Source of the DNA: Margaritifera margaritifera | Lineage: Eukaryota > Mollusca > Bivalvia > Unionida > Margaritiferidae | Direction of reading: 5' to 3' | DNA length: 64,000 nt | Assembly (NCBI GenBank): GCA_029931535.1 | Contig: JAQPZY010001128.1 | Location: forward strand, 402,501 to 466,500 | In this document: positions 12,721-25,099 of the stretch, one piece after another | Layout of the letters: each line of letters begins with the position of its first letter | Position numbering within the stretch: position 1 is the first letter of the stretch | Notes under the pieces: model-generated | What the model was told of the DNA's origin: nothing | The model's database searches: none | The model's input: only the letters and a program-made list of their open reading frames with translations | Made by a program: the position numbers and the translations under genes

Positions 12721-13689
12721 TATGTTCAAACATATTGGCTAGCAATATGTTTAACATATTGAAGTAGTATATTTCTTATGGTGTCCTGTGCAATAATTTT
12801 AGCTGTGTATCGTTTATGTTCTGCAGTGTTTTGTGTATATTCGCACTGAAAATATCAGTAGTAACATGATTCTCTTTCCTATTGCAGGGCAAAAACACAT
12901 AAACAAAAACAATTTAAGAAAAAAATATAAGCATGTTGTGGAGTTTGAATCTGGAACTCTTTGATATATGTTGTTCTCTCTCAAATTATGTTCCACACAA
13001 GATTACTCTATCCTCCTCACTGAAATTTATCCTGTAAATTAAATCATCACTGACTTAAAATAATCATTGATCTTAGTTTTTTTTGTGCACCATGACAAAA
13101 CACTAATTTTGCTACTGATTGACAGCTTACATATGACTGTAAAACACTGGCTCTCTGGCCAGCCAACTTGTATAAATTAGGCTTGGAAATAGTTGTTTAC
13201 ACTTCAAAAACAATATCTGGATTAGCCAGTTCTTCAGTTCACGGAGATCAAAAGACAGTTGACTTGCGTGAGAGGTCTGTGATGAATAGGGAATCAAAAG
13301 AAGCTCTATATTGCTATTCTTTGTGACCCATGAACCGAAACTTCACATGCCTTTTTCAGACAAGTTTTAAATATTGAATGACCCCTAACCCTTATTGAAA
13401 GGGATGTAGTTCGTATCTCTTCTCAAAGATGAACTTTGTTCTCAAAATTGGTCATAATATCTCACTTATGCTTAATAATTCTTTGGATCTGAGTTTGCCT
13501 GACTCCCATTTCTGCTGTGACTACATGACTACTTTTTCCATTATTCAGCAAACAAATTGTTTTGACTCTCTCCTGTAAGGATAAAAACTGCCTTTAAAAA
13601 TTAACATATTGACACATTTGAGTTAGACTGACAGTGTGACTGGAGTACGGTGAGTACAAGTGCGATATGAGATGTTTACACATCAGTTC

Positions 13690-13964
13690 AAATGATATGC
13701 TGTTATTTAAACAATGCCTTGCTCATCAAACGAAAGGTTAATTTGCACACTTAGAGCAGTCACTGTTCATATGCTCCAGTGACCACATAAGGCAGGGAGA
13801 AACTGCTGTTGGTTAGGAAACACCTGGCTGCTGATGTCAGAAAGCAGGTGACCATTACACACAGGATATTTTTATTTGAAATTTGCCAGAGGGGAATTAG
13901 AATTACCATTGTGACCAGGTGACTGCTATGTACAGGTGACCATTGGGACAGGTTTGACTGTGTG

Positions 13965-13972
<8 letters not shown>
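13690..13972 (-). mobile_element. Tigger/pogo-like terminal region ending in (CA)n
   Basis: Contains 'ccagtgaccacataag', 'accaggtgactgctatg' and 'caggtgaccattgggac', then 'aggtttgactgtgtg', followed directly by a (CA)25 tract. Reverse complement resembles the start of the fragment at 5482. Confidence 0.5.

Positions 13973-14018
<46 letters not shown>
13969..14018. repeat. (CA)25 microsatellite
   Basis: Uninterrupted, directly after the Tigger-like terminus. Confidence 0.97.
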
Positions 14019-14020
<2 letters not shown>

Positions 14021-14359
14021 GAGGGAGTGCTATATATAATCCCATCTATGTGTTTTGACGTGTCTTCAGCCTCCAGTTTCACGAAAGAATGCATCTCTCA
14101 GTGATGTCATAACCACAACATTTGTTTTCACTTGTCAGCATTGACATGGACAGAAACATTAGTGTAAAATCCTATCTTTGATAGTTGTGAATTGAAACAA
14201 AGGTTCATACCATGAAAATAACTCTTTTTTCGATAATTCTTGTTTTTGCAATCATTTAGTCCTAAAACAAATTCTTAAAACAAATCTGAATGGGGAGAAT
14301 TAACTTCCCGCCATAACAAGCATTCAGTTAGCTACTGAGCATGTGATATCATATCTTTG

Positions 14360-14701
14360 CAAGCCATGGGCAAAAATCCGCTACACTCCTTTTCCACCTC
14401 TGGCTGCCTGCTGTAAGATTTCCTCATTTATAAACAGCATAACCAATCATTGAGAGCATGATTACAGTTTTCTTGGAAAGTTGATCCAACATGATCTTTC
14501 ATGCAGTTTGAATGAGCCAATCAAAGTTTCTCTTCCAAACATAGTCACTTATTGATCAATAAAAGGGTACTTTCGTAAATGTGTAAGTGCTTGTTTCATT
14601 GTGTTGTTGATGACATATTTTTGTTCATGGCAAATGAGGAAGTCTTGTAGCAGGAAGCCATGGGTGGAAAAGGAGCGTAGTGGATTTTCTTTCATGGCTT
14701 G
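14360..14701. mobile_element. MITE with about 70-bp terminal inverted repeats
   Basis: Left end CAAGCCATGGGCAAAAATCC, then 'gctacactccttttccacc', 'ggctgcctgctgtaagat'. The inverse appears at 14632-14701 ('ggtggaaaaggagcgtagtgg', 'catggcttg'). The left arm recurs at 21628. Confidence 0.8.
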
Positions 14702-15800
14702 TGACAGTGATGATAGCAATGTAACTCATGTGGACAGTTGCATTAGTGACACTGTTTAGAATGATGTTCTGTGTATAAAGTTTCATGTGGAGCTGTCATC
14801 ACCTTTGTTCAGAGGCAACTCTTTGTTATTACAATTTGTGCACATTTACAAGAAAAACATATTTGTATCATCTATTCATAGTTAATTCAGTGCTCTCTAA
14901 TTTTGTTTCTTATTTCTATCAGAAGTTTTTCTCTTTTTTTTTTCTCTTTTTTTTCATGCAATGGTACAGTAGCAATTGTACTTGAACAGTAGTTTTTATA
15001 ACATTTCCTTTCTTAAGGAACTGAATTTTGATAGTTTTTTAAAATTTATTTTGAAATATTTCCTTTTTTTTATTTATTTATAGATAGTGGTAAGAATGAA
15101 AAGAAATTGAAAATTAAACATTTTTCCTGTGATTTCATGTTGATTGTCCCAGAATATTTGCACTTTGAATGAAGAATGCCAGTAAGTTCTAAAGTTCCAA
15201 AATAGAACATTCCGGAGATATATCTTTTGCATGTCCACATTGCAAATATTAATGTTTAAAAAATAGTTTACAGCCTAAATCGAATATTATTTGCTGACAA
15301 GTAAAACGATTTCTTTTAATATTATGACAGTTTTACCCAATTTGATTCTTGTGGCCTTTGCCAACAAAATTCTACAAAACTGAAAATTATGATAAAATTG
15401 AGAACAGGTTTAGACATGCTAAATTAAGTCTCGATGTGATTTTTCCAATAAACTTTTGTTTATAATGTAATATTGATGTTGCTGTACCATATATCTTTGC
15501 ATGGATCTTGTGAACAGCAGTGTAATAGGTAGAAGTAGATTCATTGAAGTGCATCAAAACACGACATAACATGCAAACTTTCTGACAAGGGGTTGCCTAG
15601 TTGTAAGCATGCCTAGAAGAGTATGAGAGAACATATTGATATTTTATTTGCATGATTTATTACAAGAACTTAATCTTGAAATAAAATGAAAGGTATCAGT
15701 CTGTGTGGAATATATTTCTGAAAACGTGAATGTAAGTGCTTAAGTGCATTAAAACTGACGACTCCTTGATATATATACACACAAACACATAAACAGATCC
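14702..15800. other. No feature recognised
   Basis: AT-rich with T-runs at 14933-14956 and 15065. Weak open frames only. Confidence 0.5.
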
Positions 15801-15962
15801 ATCGTCGTAACAGACTTTGCTATTATGAATTCTCCGATATAATGAATGCCATATTTATACTCACTAAGACAGATTTAACTAGATAATACTTCATAATAAC
15901 AAATGCCTTATTTCAGATGTTTAATATGGGCCCAAAGTTGTTTGTTATAGTGTGGAACCACT

Positions 15963-15966
<4 letters not shown>

Positions 15967-16045
<79 letters not shown>
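15967..16045. repeat. (TA)29(CA)10 compound microsatellite
   Basis: TA repeat merging into CA repeat. A second short (TA)n is at 16167-16188. Confidence 0.97.
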
Positions 16046-16232
16046 TATATACAATACATGGATTTTACCCTCATTTTGCCTATGTCCTTGTTTTGTATGC
16101 CTTTTTTGGATACCTAAACCGACTCTACACTTTATATACATGAATGTGCTGATATACCATTAAACTATATATATATATATATATATATCCCCAAAATTTC
16201 AGTTTTTAAAGATTTTCAGTTTATTGTGGTTT

Positions 16233-16610
16233 TCACAGATGTGAAAAAATATGTCCTATTCTTCTAAGCGCATATGTTATGAGAGAGAGATTATATACTA
16301 TTGGGCCTGAGATTCTAATGTTTTTGGTCCTAGCTTCGCTAAACCATTGCCACACAAGATTATTCAGTTTGTCAGATTTGCAGGCATTGTTGAAACAACA
16401 CTTGTTTGCATCACTGTTGTTTTCAAATTCATTCATGTAGAGTTCCATTTTCTTTAGAATATCAGAAACAATAGATGTTCCTATGCCAAATTGGTTCCCT
16501 GGTTTCTTCATTGTAGGTTTTGGCACAGATTCATACTCACTGATCAGACTAATCCTGCAAAGACAGTTCAATGTTACGACGCTTAGCTGGTCATTCTGAC
16601 ATCTTGACAT
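16233..16610 (-). pseudogene. pogo/Tigger transposase fragment (DNA-binding region)
   Basis: The 125-codon open frame contains NQFGIGTSIVSDILKKMELY, a psq-type helix-turn-helix, then a spacer and LNNLVWQWFSEARTKN followed by ISGPIV, the CENP-B-type second helix-turn-helix shared by Tigger/jerky transposases. In the family this region binds the terminal repeats; a DDE catalytic domain should follow but is absent. Flanking sequence is also of transposon type ('ccgatataatgaatgcc' near 15836 and 'ggtatactgaggttttgg' near 17262). A decayed remnant. The family match is confident, exact ends are not. Confidence 0.8.
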
Positions 16611-17104
16611 GTGAGTGAAGACAAATGACAGTCACGGCTACTTAAATACATGTATGGAATAATTTTTCTTCATTGAAAATCAAATGAGTCAATCTGGCTT
16701 TTAGAATACTGTTTTGTCAGTCTCTGTTGGCAAATCATCAGAAGCGAGGCCAAATACCTGGTTAATAAAGCTCTGATATTATTTAAAAAATGTTCATTTG
16801 ATCATGTATATAAATGAATAGTGTAGTCATAGTCTTTCTTAAATGTCTTACCTATAAGCATTAAGTTATTAATAATTCGCTTAAAAGCTGGTTCTTTTTT
16901 ATAGTGCAAAGATATCAGATTAGCCTATTGTCAGCACTAATCTGTGTTGGTGCACGTGTCAAATATTCTTTTAACCTCACATGCCCTTGGGACATTTTCT
17001 GGGTCTTTGTCTCGCTGATAAGCCTACTACAATACTGCTAACCGTAATAAATCTGTTCCAGTGTGTATCATGAATTTAGCAGCTAAAATACATTTCCAAG
17101 TTTG

Positions 17105-17288
17105 AAGTGAGTTTTGGTTTTATCGGGGGTTTTTTTTAAGCATAAAGTTGAAATTTGGGATCAAAATTTGTTTCGGTATTCAGAGGGGTTTCAGTTTACT
17201 GGGAAGAAAATGAATGATTTTAAATTTGGGACTCCGAAAAAATGTGATCTTGAGGGGATTCCGGTATACTGAGGTTTTGGATTTGAGG

Positions 17289-17293
<5 letters not shown>
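17105..17293. mobile_element. Tigger-type 3' terminal region
   Basis: 'gttttggttttatcggggg', 'gaggggtttcagtttactgg', 'gaggggattccggtatactg' and 'aggttttggatttgagg' resemble the internal/terminal part of the element at 23445-24326. The terminus itself is replaced by (TA)n. Confidence 0.5.

Positions 17294-17379
<86 letters not shown>
17294..17379. repeat. (TA)31(CA)11 compound microsatellite
   Basis: Same TA-to-CA order as at 15967. It replaces the end of a Tigger-type sequence. Confidence 0.97.
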
Positions 17380-17690
17380 TTATTTCAGTTCAACTGTCAG
17401 ACTTTGTATAGATTTGACACAGTGATGGTCACTTGTTATGCAATGGAATGATTTTTTTTTGTTGGTTTTTTTGTGTACTTGCTTCCAAAAAGAAATAACC
17501 TGAAACTGTGATCAAAGTGTCCATTCTAGACTGTGTGGAACAGACTTGAAGCTGATTCTCTAAGCTCATGGATCAATAAGTTCCCTCTACCTGCTACCAA
17601 AGTGACTTGATGTCTGTATTATCCATTTGTTAGCACAAGGTATCTAATAATTACCATAATTTACTATAGGAGCATCCAGTATTTGTATAT

Positions 17691-17894
17691 TTACTCTAAT
17701 GCAGTGCATCTAGGTTCAAGATGGCTGTTACAGCTGCTGCCAATGCCGATATGGTGGAGAGAGGGCTGATATTGTGGAGTAGGGGTTTGACCATCTCTGT
17801 GATCCAGATCAGTTTTACCAGACATCACTTCACCATCAGCATCAGGCCCTGGTGTTAGGCACTGATACACTGTTTTAACTCCCAGTTTATTCAT
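17691..17894 (-). other. Coding-like open stretch, unrecognised
   Basis: This 67-codon open frame on the minus strand has markedly higher GC than its surroundings and a varied, non-repetitive composition (for example TPGPDADGEVMSGKTDLDH, then a Gln/Pro/His/Ser-rich part). I recognise no family. It may be a host exon, a transposon relic or chance. No clear splice-site pair was established. Confidence 0.2.
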
Positions 17895-18356
17895 GTGAAC
17901 CTCTTGAAATCTGCATCCTTGGCTAACTGATGAGGTGAAGCCGACATATCATATGCATGTGAAACTGACATTTTCATTGGTGAAAATTACTGCACTCCGT
18001 GGGAGAAATTTATAATGATTGAAGATATTAATGACACTCATTTGGAGAAATTGACAGCAATTTTTAGAAATTGACCGGCCTTGAGTGGAGAGTTTGACTG
18101 AGTGGAATTAATTGGAAAACATCAGCAATTTTTGTTTTGTTTCACAGTTTAATCAATCAGTCGTGTTTGTAAAGTATGAAGGGAAAAAAATAGACCCATG
18201 CTGATGCAGCTTGAAACTTTTAGCACTGCCTGTTTTTCGGTATTGATTACGATGCTACTTTTCAGGAGGTAAATCACTGCTTTAGAGTGGGGAATATTAA
18301 TTGGTGCTTAATTTCACAGGTGGAGGATAATTCACAAGTGGAATATATATTGAGTG

Positions 18357-18650
18357 GAAGAGGGAAGGGTAATTGACACTGTTGGAGTCTAAACAAGTCC
18401 AGAAAAAGAATTTCCCATGGATCATTGATCTTTTTTTTATCATTTATATAAACAAACTGTATAATTATTGCACAGCTAAATATGAATATATTCAGGAAGA
18501 GGAAAGGATATTTGACACTGTTGGAACCCAGTTTAGTCTTGAAAAAGCCTTTTTTGGTGGAAAGTTAGCATTTGTGCACAGGATCATTGATTATGATGTG
18601 GATTTTTATGTGTAAAAATGTAGTGTAATTGTGCAGCTATATTTAAGTAA
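18357..18650. repeat. Imperfect tandem duplication of about 145 bp
   Basis: Blocks 'ttgacactgttggagtc', 'ggatcattgat' and 'aattattgcacagcta' recur in the same order as 'ttgacactgttggaacc', 'ggatcattgat' and 'aattgtgcagcta'. An open frame through it looks like an artefact of the duplication. Confidence 0.6.
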
Positions 18651-19146
18651 GAATCACATTGCAATATTTGAGGACAAAATCTGCTTGTTGTTGTTGAACT
18701 TCGAAAAGATTAAACATAGTTGTGTTCAAAATGTATGTAGTTTTTGTAAATTAAAACAAAAGTGTGATGTCCAATCAATTTGTGGATTACAGAGTTAAAA
18801 TTCATTTACTTTGAAGCAAGGCAGTGATAATCAGGCTTATTGCCAGGAAAGTCTGTCATGACACTTGAATGTGATATGGTTCCATCATTCTAGTCCAGTG
18901 AACCAGAAACAGTATCTGACCTTTGTCATTATCACACAGCACTTAATGCAGACGTGAACCGATTATGTTTTTTAAGTTGACAGTGGATTAAATTTACCAA
19001 GTCTTGTTACCATAGATTCAAAGGATGCTAGTATACTGTAGTAATATTTTGCCAGTTCATTTAATATTGTGTGGATTGAAACTGTTCTTCTAAGTGTTGA
19101 AATTTCAGTTGTCTACTGGATTTGTGGGATACACAGTATTAATATC

Positions 19147-19260
19147 ATGGCTGAAAAAAATTCAAACTTTGGGCAAAGGAATGGTATGGGTCATTTACCA
19201 AGGCCTGCAAGTACAGGAACATATCTGTCTCTGTGGGAAACAAAAATTCAGGAATTAATG
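19147..19260 (+). CDS. Candidate coding exon, possibly an upstream exon of the same gene
   Basis: A 38-codon open stretch starts with ATG at 19147 and ends exactly at a strong donor (taatg|gtgagt), phase 0. The peptide includes RNGMGHLPRPAST and then YLSLWETKIQELM, which looks like the start of a helix. Vertebrate liprin-beta has a short 'NGHLP' segment just before its coiled coil, and phase and strand agree with the exon at 48950, so it could belong to that gene 30 kb upstream. A possible acceptor (gaaatttcag) ends at 19110, so the exon may begin there rather than at the ATG. The similarity is short and could be chance. An expected intermediate exon, covering roughly 40 residues of coiled coil, was not found. 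Confidence 0.35.
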
Positions 19261-19361
19261 GTGAGTATCTAAGCATCTACTGGATATCAGACAAATCATG
19301 AGTGCAAAATGTGTATCTCATCAAAAACCTTTTTATTAAAAAACCAAACAATTTATTTTCA

Positions 19362-19581
19362 TACCATATACACTTGTGTATAATCCGATACCAACTGCAA
19401 ACTGCATAGACCCAGATCTGCCATCACATAATGCGCTGGCAGATATGGGTCTATCCAGTTTGTAAGGACTAATCAGTAGGCAAACAACATAGACCGTGAT
19501 CTGTCGGCGCATTATGTGATTACAGATCAGGGTCTATGTTGTTTGCATTTGGACCCGGCTTACACACGAGTATATATGGTA
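19362..19581 (+). mobile_element. Double-hairpin MITE, copy 3 (full length)
   Basis: A complete 220-bp copy that illustrates the family plan. It runs from a TA-containing left terminus (taccatatacacttgtgta) through hairpin 1 (arms actgcatagacccagatctg and the complement), a linker (gtaaggactaatcagtag) and hairpin 2 (arms acaacatagaccgtgatctg and the complement) to right terminus acgagtatatatggta. Both hairpin centres are themselves palindromic around gcataatgc. The subfamily II linker is present. No coding capacity. Confidence 0.93.
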
Positions 19582-19680
19582 GATTTGGTCTCTGATTGTG
19601 TTAATTATCAATGAAAAGGGTAAGATTTGACTTGTTGATGATTTTGATTTTCTGATTTAATCTTTAGTTACTTACAAAAT

Positions 19681-19860
19681 CCCAGTGGGTAGAGCATTGG
19701 ACTCATAATGCAAGGGTCATGGGTTTGTTACCTGCCCATGCCAGCCTGGCTTGTCCGCCTCAGCCTGTCCTTGGGAAAGGCTCTTAGCTCTCATTTCCTT
19801 GGCATGATATAGCCAACAGTGTGTTCAAAGTGCCATTAAAACCAACAAAAACAAAAACAA
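19681..19860 (+). mobile_element. tRNA-derived SINE, subfamily 2
   Basis: Head 'gggtagagcattggactcat', B box region 'catgggtttgttacc', body 'gtccttgggaaaggctctta', 3' part 'ttccttggcatgatatagcc', tail (caaaaa)n. Shares the 'ccttggcatgatata' 3' part with the copy at 43262. Confidence 0.75.
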
Positions 19861-19999
19861 GTTAACAAAATCTAAACCAGCTTTCCATTTAATACAATTT
19901 ATTATGGACAACAGTACCTTGATCACTTTGTTTATGCGTGCTTATGCTTGTGTGTGTATTTATATTGTATATCACACAATTACAGTCCCACTCACTCTC

Positions 20000-20230
20000 C
20001 AGTACGGCTTTACATGGCCAGCACAAGGTATTTTGCGCCCTAGGCAAACCTTCAGCCTTGCACCCCCCTAATTAAGTTTCGAAAATGAATATTGTACATT
20101 TATTCTTATTATTATCTTGTATTTTATGCTATTTCTCTTTTTTTTTTTATGCATGCAGTTTTTTTAAGCCCTCCAAATTTTTGCCGCTGTAGGTGACTGC
20201 CTAGTTTGTCAAGCGGTAAAACCGGCACTG
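20000..20230. mobile_element. Short TIR element, hAT-like ends
   Basis: Begins cagtacggctttacatgg with subterminal 'ttttgcgccctaggcaaacc'; ends 'ggtgactgcctagtttg' and 'ggtaaaaccggcactg'. The arms are imperfectly inverted. No intact target duplication seen. Confidence 0.5.
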
Positions 20231-20366
20231 GGGCTTTAAGCATCAACTTCCCATGGTTTTGAATCTTTTACTATTGTAAATCTTTGTTCAAGGTGCCAGA
20301 ACACCTTAGCCTTAAGGCAGCTTAATTATACCACTTTTAGAAAGATGGACCAGCATGTGGGTAACC

Positions 20367-20587
20367 TACGGTATATACTCGTATATAAGCTAATACCATC
20401 TGCAAACTGCATAGTCCCAGATCTGCCATTGCATAATGCACCAGCAGATCTGGGTCTATGCAGTTTGTGGGGACTAATAAGTAGAACAAACAACATAGAC
20501 CCTGATCTGTCGGCACATTATGCGACTGCAGATCAGGGTCTATGTTGTTTGCATTTGGACTCGGATAATATGGGAGTATATACGGTA
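20367..20587 (+). mobile_element. Double-hairpin MITE, copy 4 (full length)
   Basis: 221 bp with both terminal repeats (tacggtatatactcg at the left, gagtatatacggta at the right) and both hairpins. Translation across hairpin 2 produces the recurrent pseudo-peptide TNNIDPDLSAHYATADQG, also seen in other copies. It arises from the repeat, not from a gene. Confidence 0.93.
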
Positions 20588-21627
20588 GTTACTAACTCAG
20601 AAAACTTGTACTTAATACTTTACTGTTACACATGATTCCAAGAATTTCTTTGATCCAGTCTACCCCCCTCACCTTCATATATCATAGTTATTCCCCAAAT
20701 ATTTGTTTCTGTTTCTTTGATCATATTTCCTTCTAAGTGTTCTTACTGCCAAGATGGTCCATTTAGAATTTAACCATAATGATATAGGAAGTACTGGTAC
20801 CATAATCTTAGCAGTTTTTATGTTGTTGAGACAGTCTAGAGATTCTTTGCTTGCTGTTTATGTATCAATAACTTGTTTGCCTATTTAGATGCTAACTTTT
20901 ATGTCTGTTTTGGGTTTGAAAGAATCCAGAAATAGTCTACTTGTCCATAATCAAGATTTTCAATTTTTTTTTTAAAAAAATCTGGATTTCTTTCATAATT
21001 CTTTATAAAATTCTGGACAACTGACACAAAAATGTATTTGCCCAGCAAAATGTTTCAACTCAAACCAGGCTTCCAGACAAGAGATTTTTCTGTTCCAGCT
21101 ATTACTGATTTCATGAATGACTGATCATATTCAGGTAGGCTGTTTGTGGGACTTGATTAGGGTTATGTATTCAGTGTATCTATTGAATTTAGGCTTCACA
21201 TTCATTCTGTAATGAGATAAATTTATCAGTATTTTTGTGTGGATATATTGGTCTTCCTCTTTTGAAAAATGAGGCATGACTTCTTTAGTGCTTCTGTGTT
21301 TTGTGAAGGAAGTCAGTGGCATATGCATGGTTATAAAGTGTTGCCATAGTGACCCCAGAAATGATGCAAACATAGATTCTGTGGATTCTTTCTGAAAAAA
21401 GGGGAAAAAAGAAACTATCAACATTATTTACCTTTCTTTTGGTATATTTGTTTAGACTTTGTTTATGCTTATAACCTTTGAATAGGACATGGTACCCTTT
21501 AAAGTAAACACAGAAAAAGACCACATATTGCTGTCTTTGCAACAAGAGTATTTATGTAGATGTTATAACTATATCTGAAATGTTTTTGTATGCAGGAAAC
21601 AAAATCAGAACTAGTTAATAATCGTCA
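20588..21627. other. No feature recognised
   Basis: AT-rich. Overlapping minus-strand frames at 21131-21545 have no family motif. Confidence 0.45.
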
Positions 21628-21830
21628 CAAACCACAGGTCAAAATCCGCTAAGCTCTCTTTTCATCTACGGCTGCCTCAATAAGATTTCCTTGTTTCTCA
21701 TGAGTTATGAATACATGTATGAACAAAAAATATGCCTATAAAATAAGCACATATACATCAACAAAAGTGACCTTTTATAGAACGATAAGTGACTGTTTTG
21801 GAAAATAAATTTTGTTTGGCATGAACAGTC
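21628..21830 (+). mobile_element. Half copy of the long-TIR MITE
   Basis: Left arm only: 'cacaggtcaaaatccgctaa', 'gctctcttttcatctacggc', 'tgcctcaataagatttcc', then internal 'taagtgactg' and 'ttttatagaacg' blocks. No inverse arm was found. Confidence 0.6.
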
Positions 21831-22387
21831 TTTTTGGGTCAGTCTTCAGAGAAAATATTACTCTCTCTTGCAGTGATTGAAGAAAATGGAAGATAAAAAA
21901 ACAAAAAAAATGAAGGGCATGCCAGATTGAAAGGAAGGCCAAGGTGTGGTCATACCTTTACATAGATGTTATATTTTTTTGCCAACTGTAAGTAAAAAAA
22001 AAAAAACAGAAAATCTTTTTGGCATTGTTACCATACAGTTAGAGTCAGTTTTATTGGTACATATTACATGTACCTTGAAACTATAATGGTCCTTAAAGTC
22101 AGAGCAGAAAAATGACAAATGTCATAACCCTAAATTCCAGCAAGTACATATGGATTCTTTTTCGACTGAAATTTACAATTTACACCTCTAAGCAATGCTT
22201 GGTGAAAAAATTCTTTGTTTATGTAACGTGGACTTTAGGTTTGTCGTATCAGATCCTGCAAAAAATAGATATTTTACACAAAAAATTAAGTTAGAAAATA
22301 ATCATTTGAATAAGCATTTTTTTTACAATTAATTATGAAAATAGGATGAACTAGATATTCATTTTTTTCCTTCTCTTGCATGAATAA

Positions 22388-22675
22388 AAAAATATGTGTT
22401 TCCTATATTGCACTGGTTTTAAAATTAGGGTAGGCAGGTACATGTAGGTATTTTGTAAACAAAATTTTTTAAACATTATATATAATAAATTAAATAATAT
22501 TTAAAGCACTTCAAAGTACTGGGCAAAACCGGCTCAATTAGATGCACAAATCAATTTCGGCAATGTGATTTAAATTTTTTTTTAAAAATATTTTTTTTTT
22601 ACCATCGGGGAAAAAAGTGCTAGGGTCAGAAGTGAAAAATAGGGATGGTTTACCAACCAGAAACATATTTTTTTC
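22388..22675 (+). mobile_element. Unclassified MITE, copy A
   Basis: From aaaaaatatgtgtttccta to accagaaacatatttttt. Internal 'gcactggttttaaaattagg', 'gtaggcaggtacatgtaggt' and 'gtgctagggtcagaa'. A reverse copy lies at 30636-30850. Confidence 0.7.
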
Positions 22676-23444
22676 TTTTGCCTTATGAACATGTACAGAA
22701 TAGCCAATAAGTTGTCTAGAATTGTCAGAATATATTGGATACGCCTAATAAAATCGGAGAAGTGGATTCTGTAATTGACACATGTTACAATTTATGATAT
22801 AGTTGGCCCTTCCTTAAGTATATTAAAATTATCTCTAGCATTCAATTGATTTTTTGTCAATTTAACAAGGTTCTTTCAGAAAAGGAAGGAACATAAAATT
22901 GCATTTATCAATTGACTTAATGCAGTAATGGCACTGGGTTAGTTGGTTCTTTTTGTGTCAAAGGTGATGTGTTTGTGTATGTATTTGTGTGTCCAGTTGT
23001 ATGAGACTCGACTGCTTTTAAACTATTCTTAGATACTTATATTTATAATAAATAAATAAATAAATGATTTTATAATAAATGAATAAAGGTATATGACAGA
23101 TGAAAGAGTACGACTTTATTTCTTTTTGTCTTTTGACCATCATGGTTTTGCTCTGGCATTGTCTGTTTGAAAATCTGTTTATGTCAGAGTCCATTGCGAT
23201 GTGTCTGACACTCTTCATCTTTCCGAGTAATAAAAGAGCAGTAAGCAGCCAAAGCTGCCCAGCAGTCACATGCTTTTGAATTGAAAATTTCAAATACTGT
23301 CAAAAAATATTATATAAATTAGTATGTTATATATGATTGGCAAAATATGTGGAATAAAAACTCCACAAACATGCTTTGGAACATCCAACCTATAATTGGA
23401 GAGTGGCATTCCTCATAAAGAACAAATCACAGAGATGAGGGTAA

Positions 23445-24326
23445 TACAGTGAAATCTCTAAAGGCTAAAATTCCATGGGATTAAAGTAAAAGTTTTGGTT
23501 TTGAGAGATTTTTTATTTATTGAGGTTCTTAGATATAACCAAAAATGAGATGGAGTCAGTTATGCTCCCTCTGAGGCTCAGTTATAACATAATGTGTATA
23601 TTGATTATTGCCTACTTCATGTCTTTATTAATATAATGATCTTGTTTCTGTTGACATTTATACTGTAAGTGTTTACACTAATTTTGTTTCAACAGATGCA
23701 GTTGTACTTCTTTGATGTGACAAAATGATACTTGTCATTAAATATGAGAGAACATTGTTCAAAAATTATCTGACGCTAGTCTTTGTGGGCATTAATGTCA
23801 AATGTGAGGATGCAAGCATTCTGTCAAGTTCAAAACTCAGTTGATTGAGGATTATTTAACTGTATATTATCAGATGTAGTCAGATGATCTGCAGATAAAC
23901 ATAATCTCCTTTTCTTTGCACAGCCACTGGGAGTATATTAACTTGGAAAGCTGTCACTTCAGCCAGGTCTTATATGGTTCTGATCAGCCTGTTGTTTATA
24001 ATTGATTGTAGTTTGTGCCAGTGCAAGCTTTGTTTTTCTTAGGTGTGGTCATAGACTATTTCCTGATTATTGGCCAACCTCAAAAATAGTAACTGGCAGT
24101 TACCTGGCCATGTTTTGAGTAAGTTTCAGTTTTATTAGGTTCATTTGAGTGTAAAAATGAAATCTGAGACCAAAAATTTCTTTCGCTTTTCGAAGTAGAT
24201 GGGGTTTGGTTTACTGAACAATTTTGTATTGAAATTGAAGAAGGAAATTGTTGGGACCAGAAAAGTGTTTTGGTGTCAGGAGGACTTTAGTTTAGTGAAT
24301 TTTCAGGTTTGAGAGGTTACTCTGTA
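23445..24326. mobile_element. Non-autonomous Tigger-like element
   Basis: About 880 bp between TACAGTGAAATCTCTAAA and its imperfect inverse (tttgagaggttactctgta). TA borders both ends. Subterminal 'gttttggttttgagagattt' at the left is matched by 'ggggtttggtttactgaac' at the right. No open frame of length. Confidence 0.65.
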
Positions 24327-25099
24327 TTGGGCCGATCACATATAGGACACACATACCTAATTCGTGAGTGAACTTCAACCAGAGGTCATACTTTTCCAGT
24401 GTCCATTGACAGTAGAGCACAGTCTTGTTGAGTGTATCAACTTCCACCCTGTGAGACAGACATTTTTTTTATGTGAACTCAATTAAGAAGCTTTTTGATT
24501 ATGTAGCACCAGAGAAAATGTTTGACTTCTGAAAAAAATGCAGTTTATATCGGAATATTTTTATCCAATATTTTAAGGATTTTTTTGGGATTACTATTAT
24601 CTTTTATTTTATGTGCCTTTTAAAGATTTTTGACTTACCTTTTTAAAGTACTTCATATTTACATTTATTGGGAATAATTTATCTTCCTTAAGTTTGTTTG
24701 CAGTATTTTATCTAGACACTTTTGGACACATTTGGAACTAAACTTTTAATTGGCACTATATAGCCATAATTGTAATGACATGCCACCAAACTCTATAGAT
24801 ACCATGCTATACTTTCTCCTTTTTATCTGCTGTGAAAAACATGTAAAATAGATGTCCTTGAAAACTTAAACAATTATCAGAGTCATTGCAATAGAAAATA
24901 AACATATATATCCGTGAAGTAAACTTTGTCAATTTCAGAGAATAAATACTGTAATGTATTGCTAAATGGAATAATTAATTTGCACGTTCCAACATGGTGG
25001 ATCAGGGAATAAAAAGGACAGGTATAATGAGGATTCATTCCTGATGAAGGTCTTTGCATGACTGGCTGCATGAGCCTACCCAGTACATGACATGTATTG

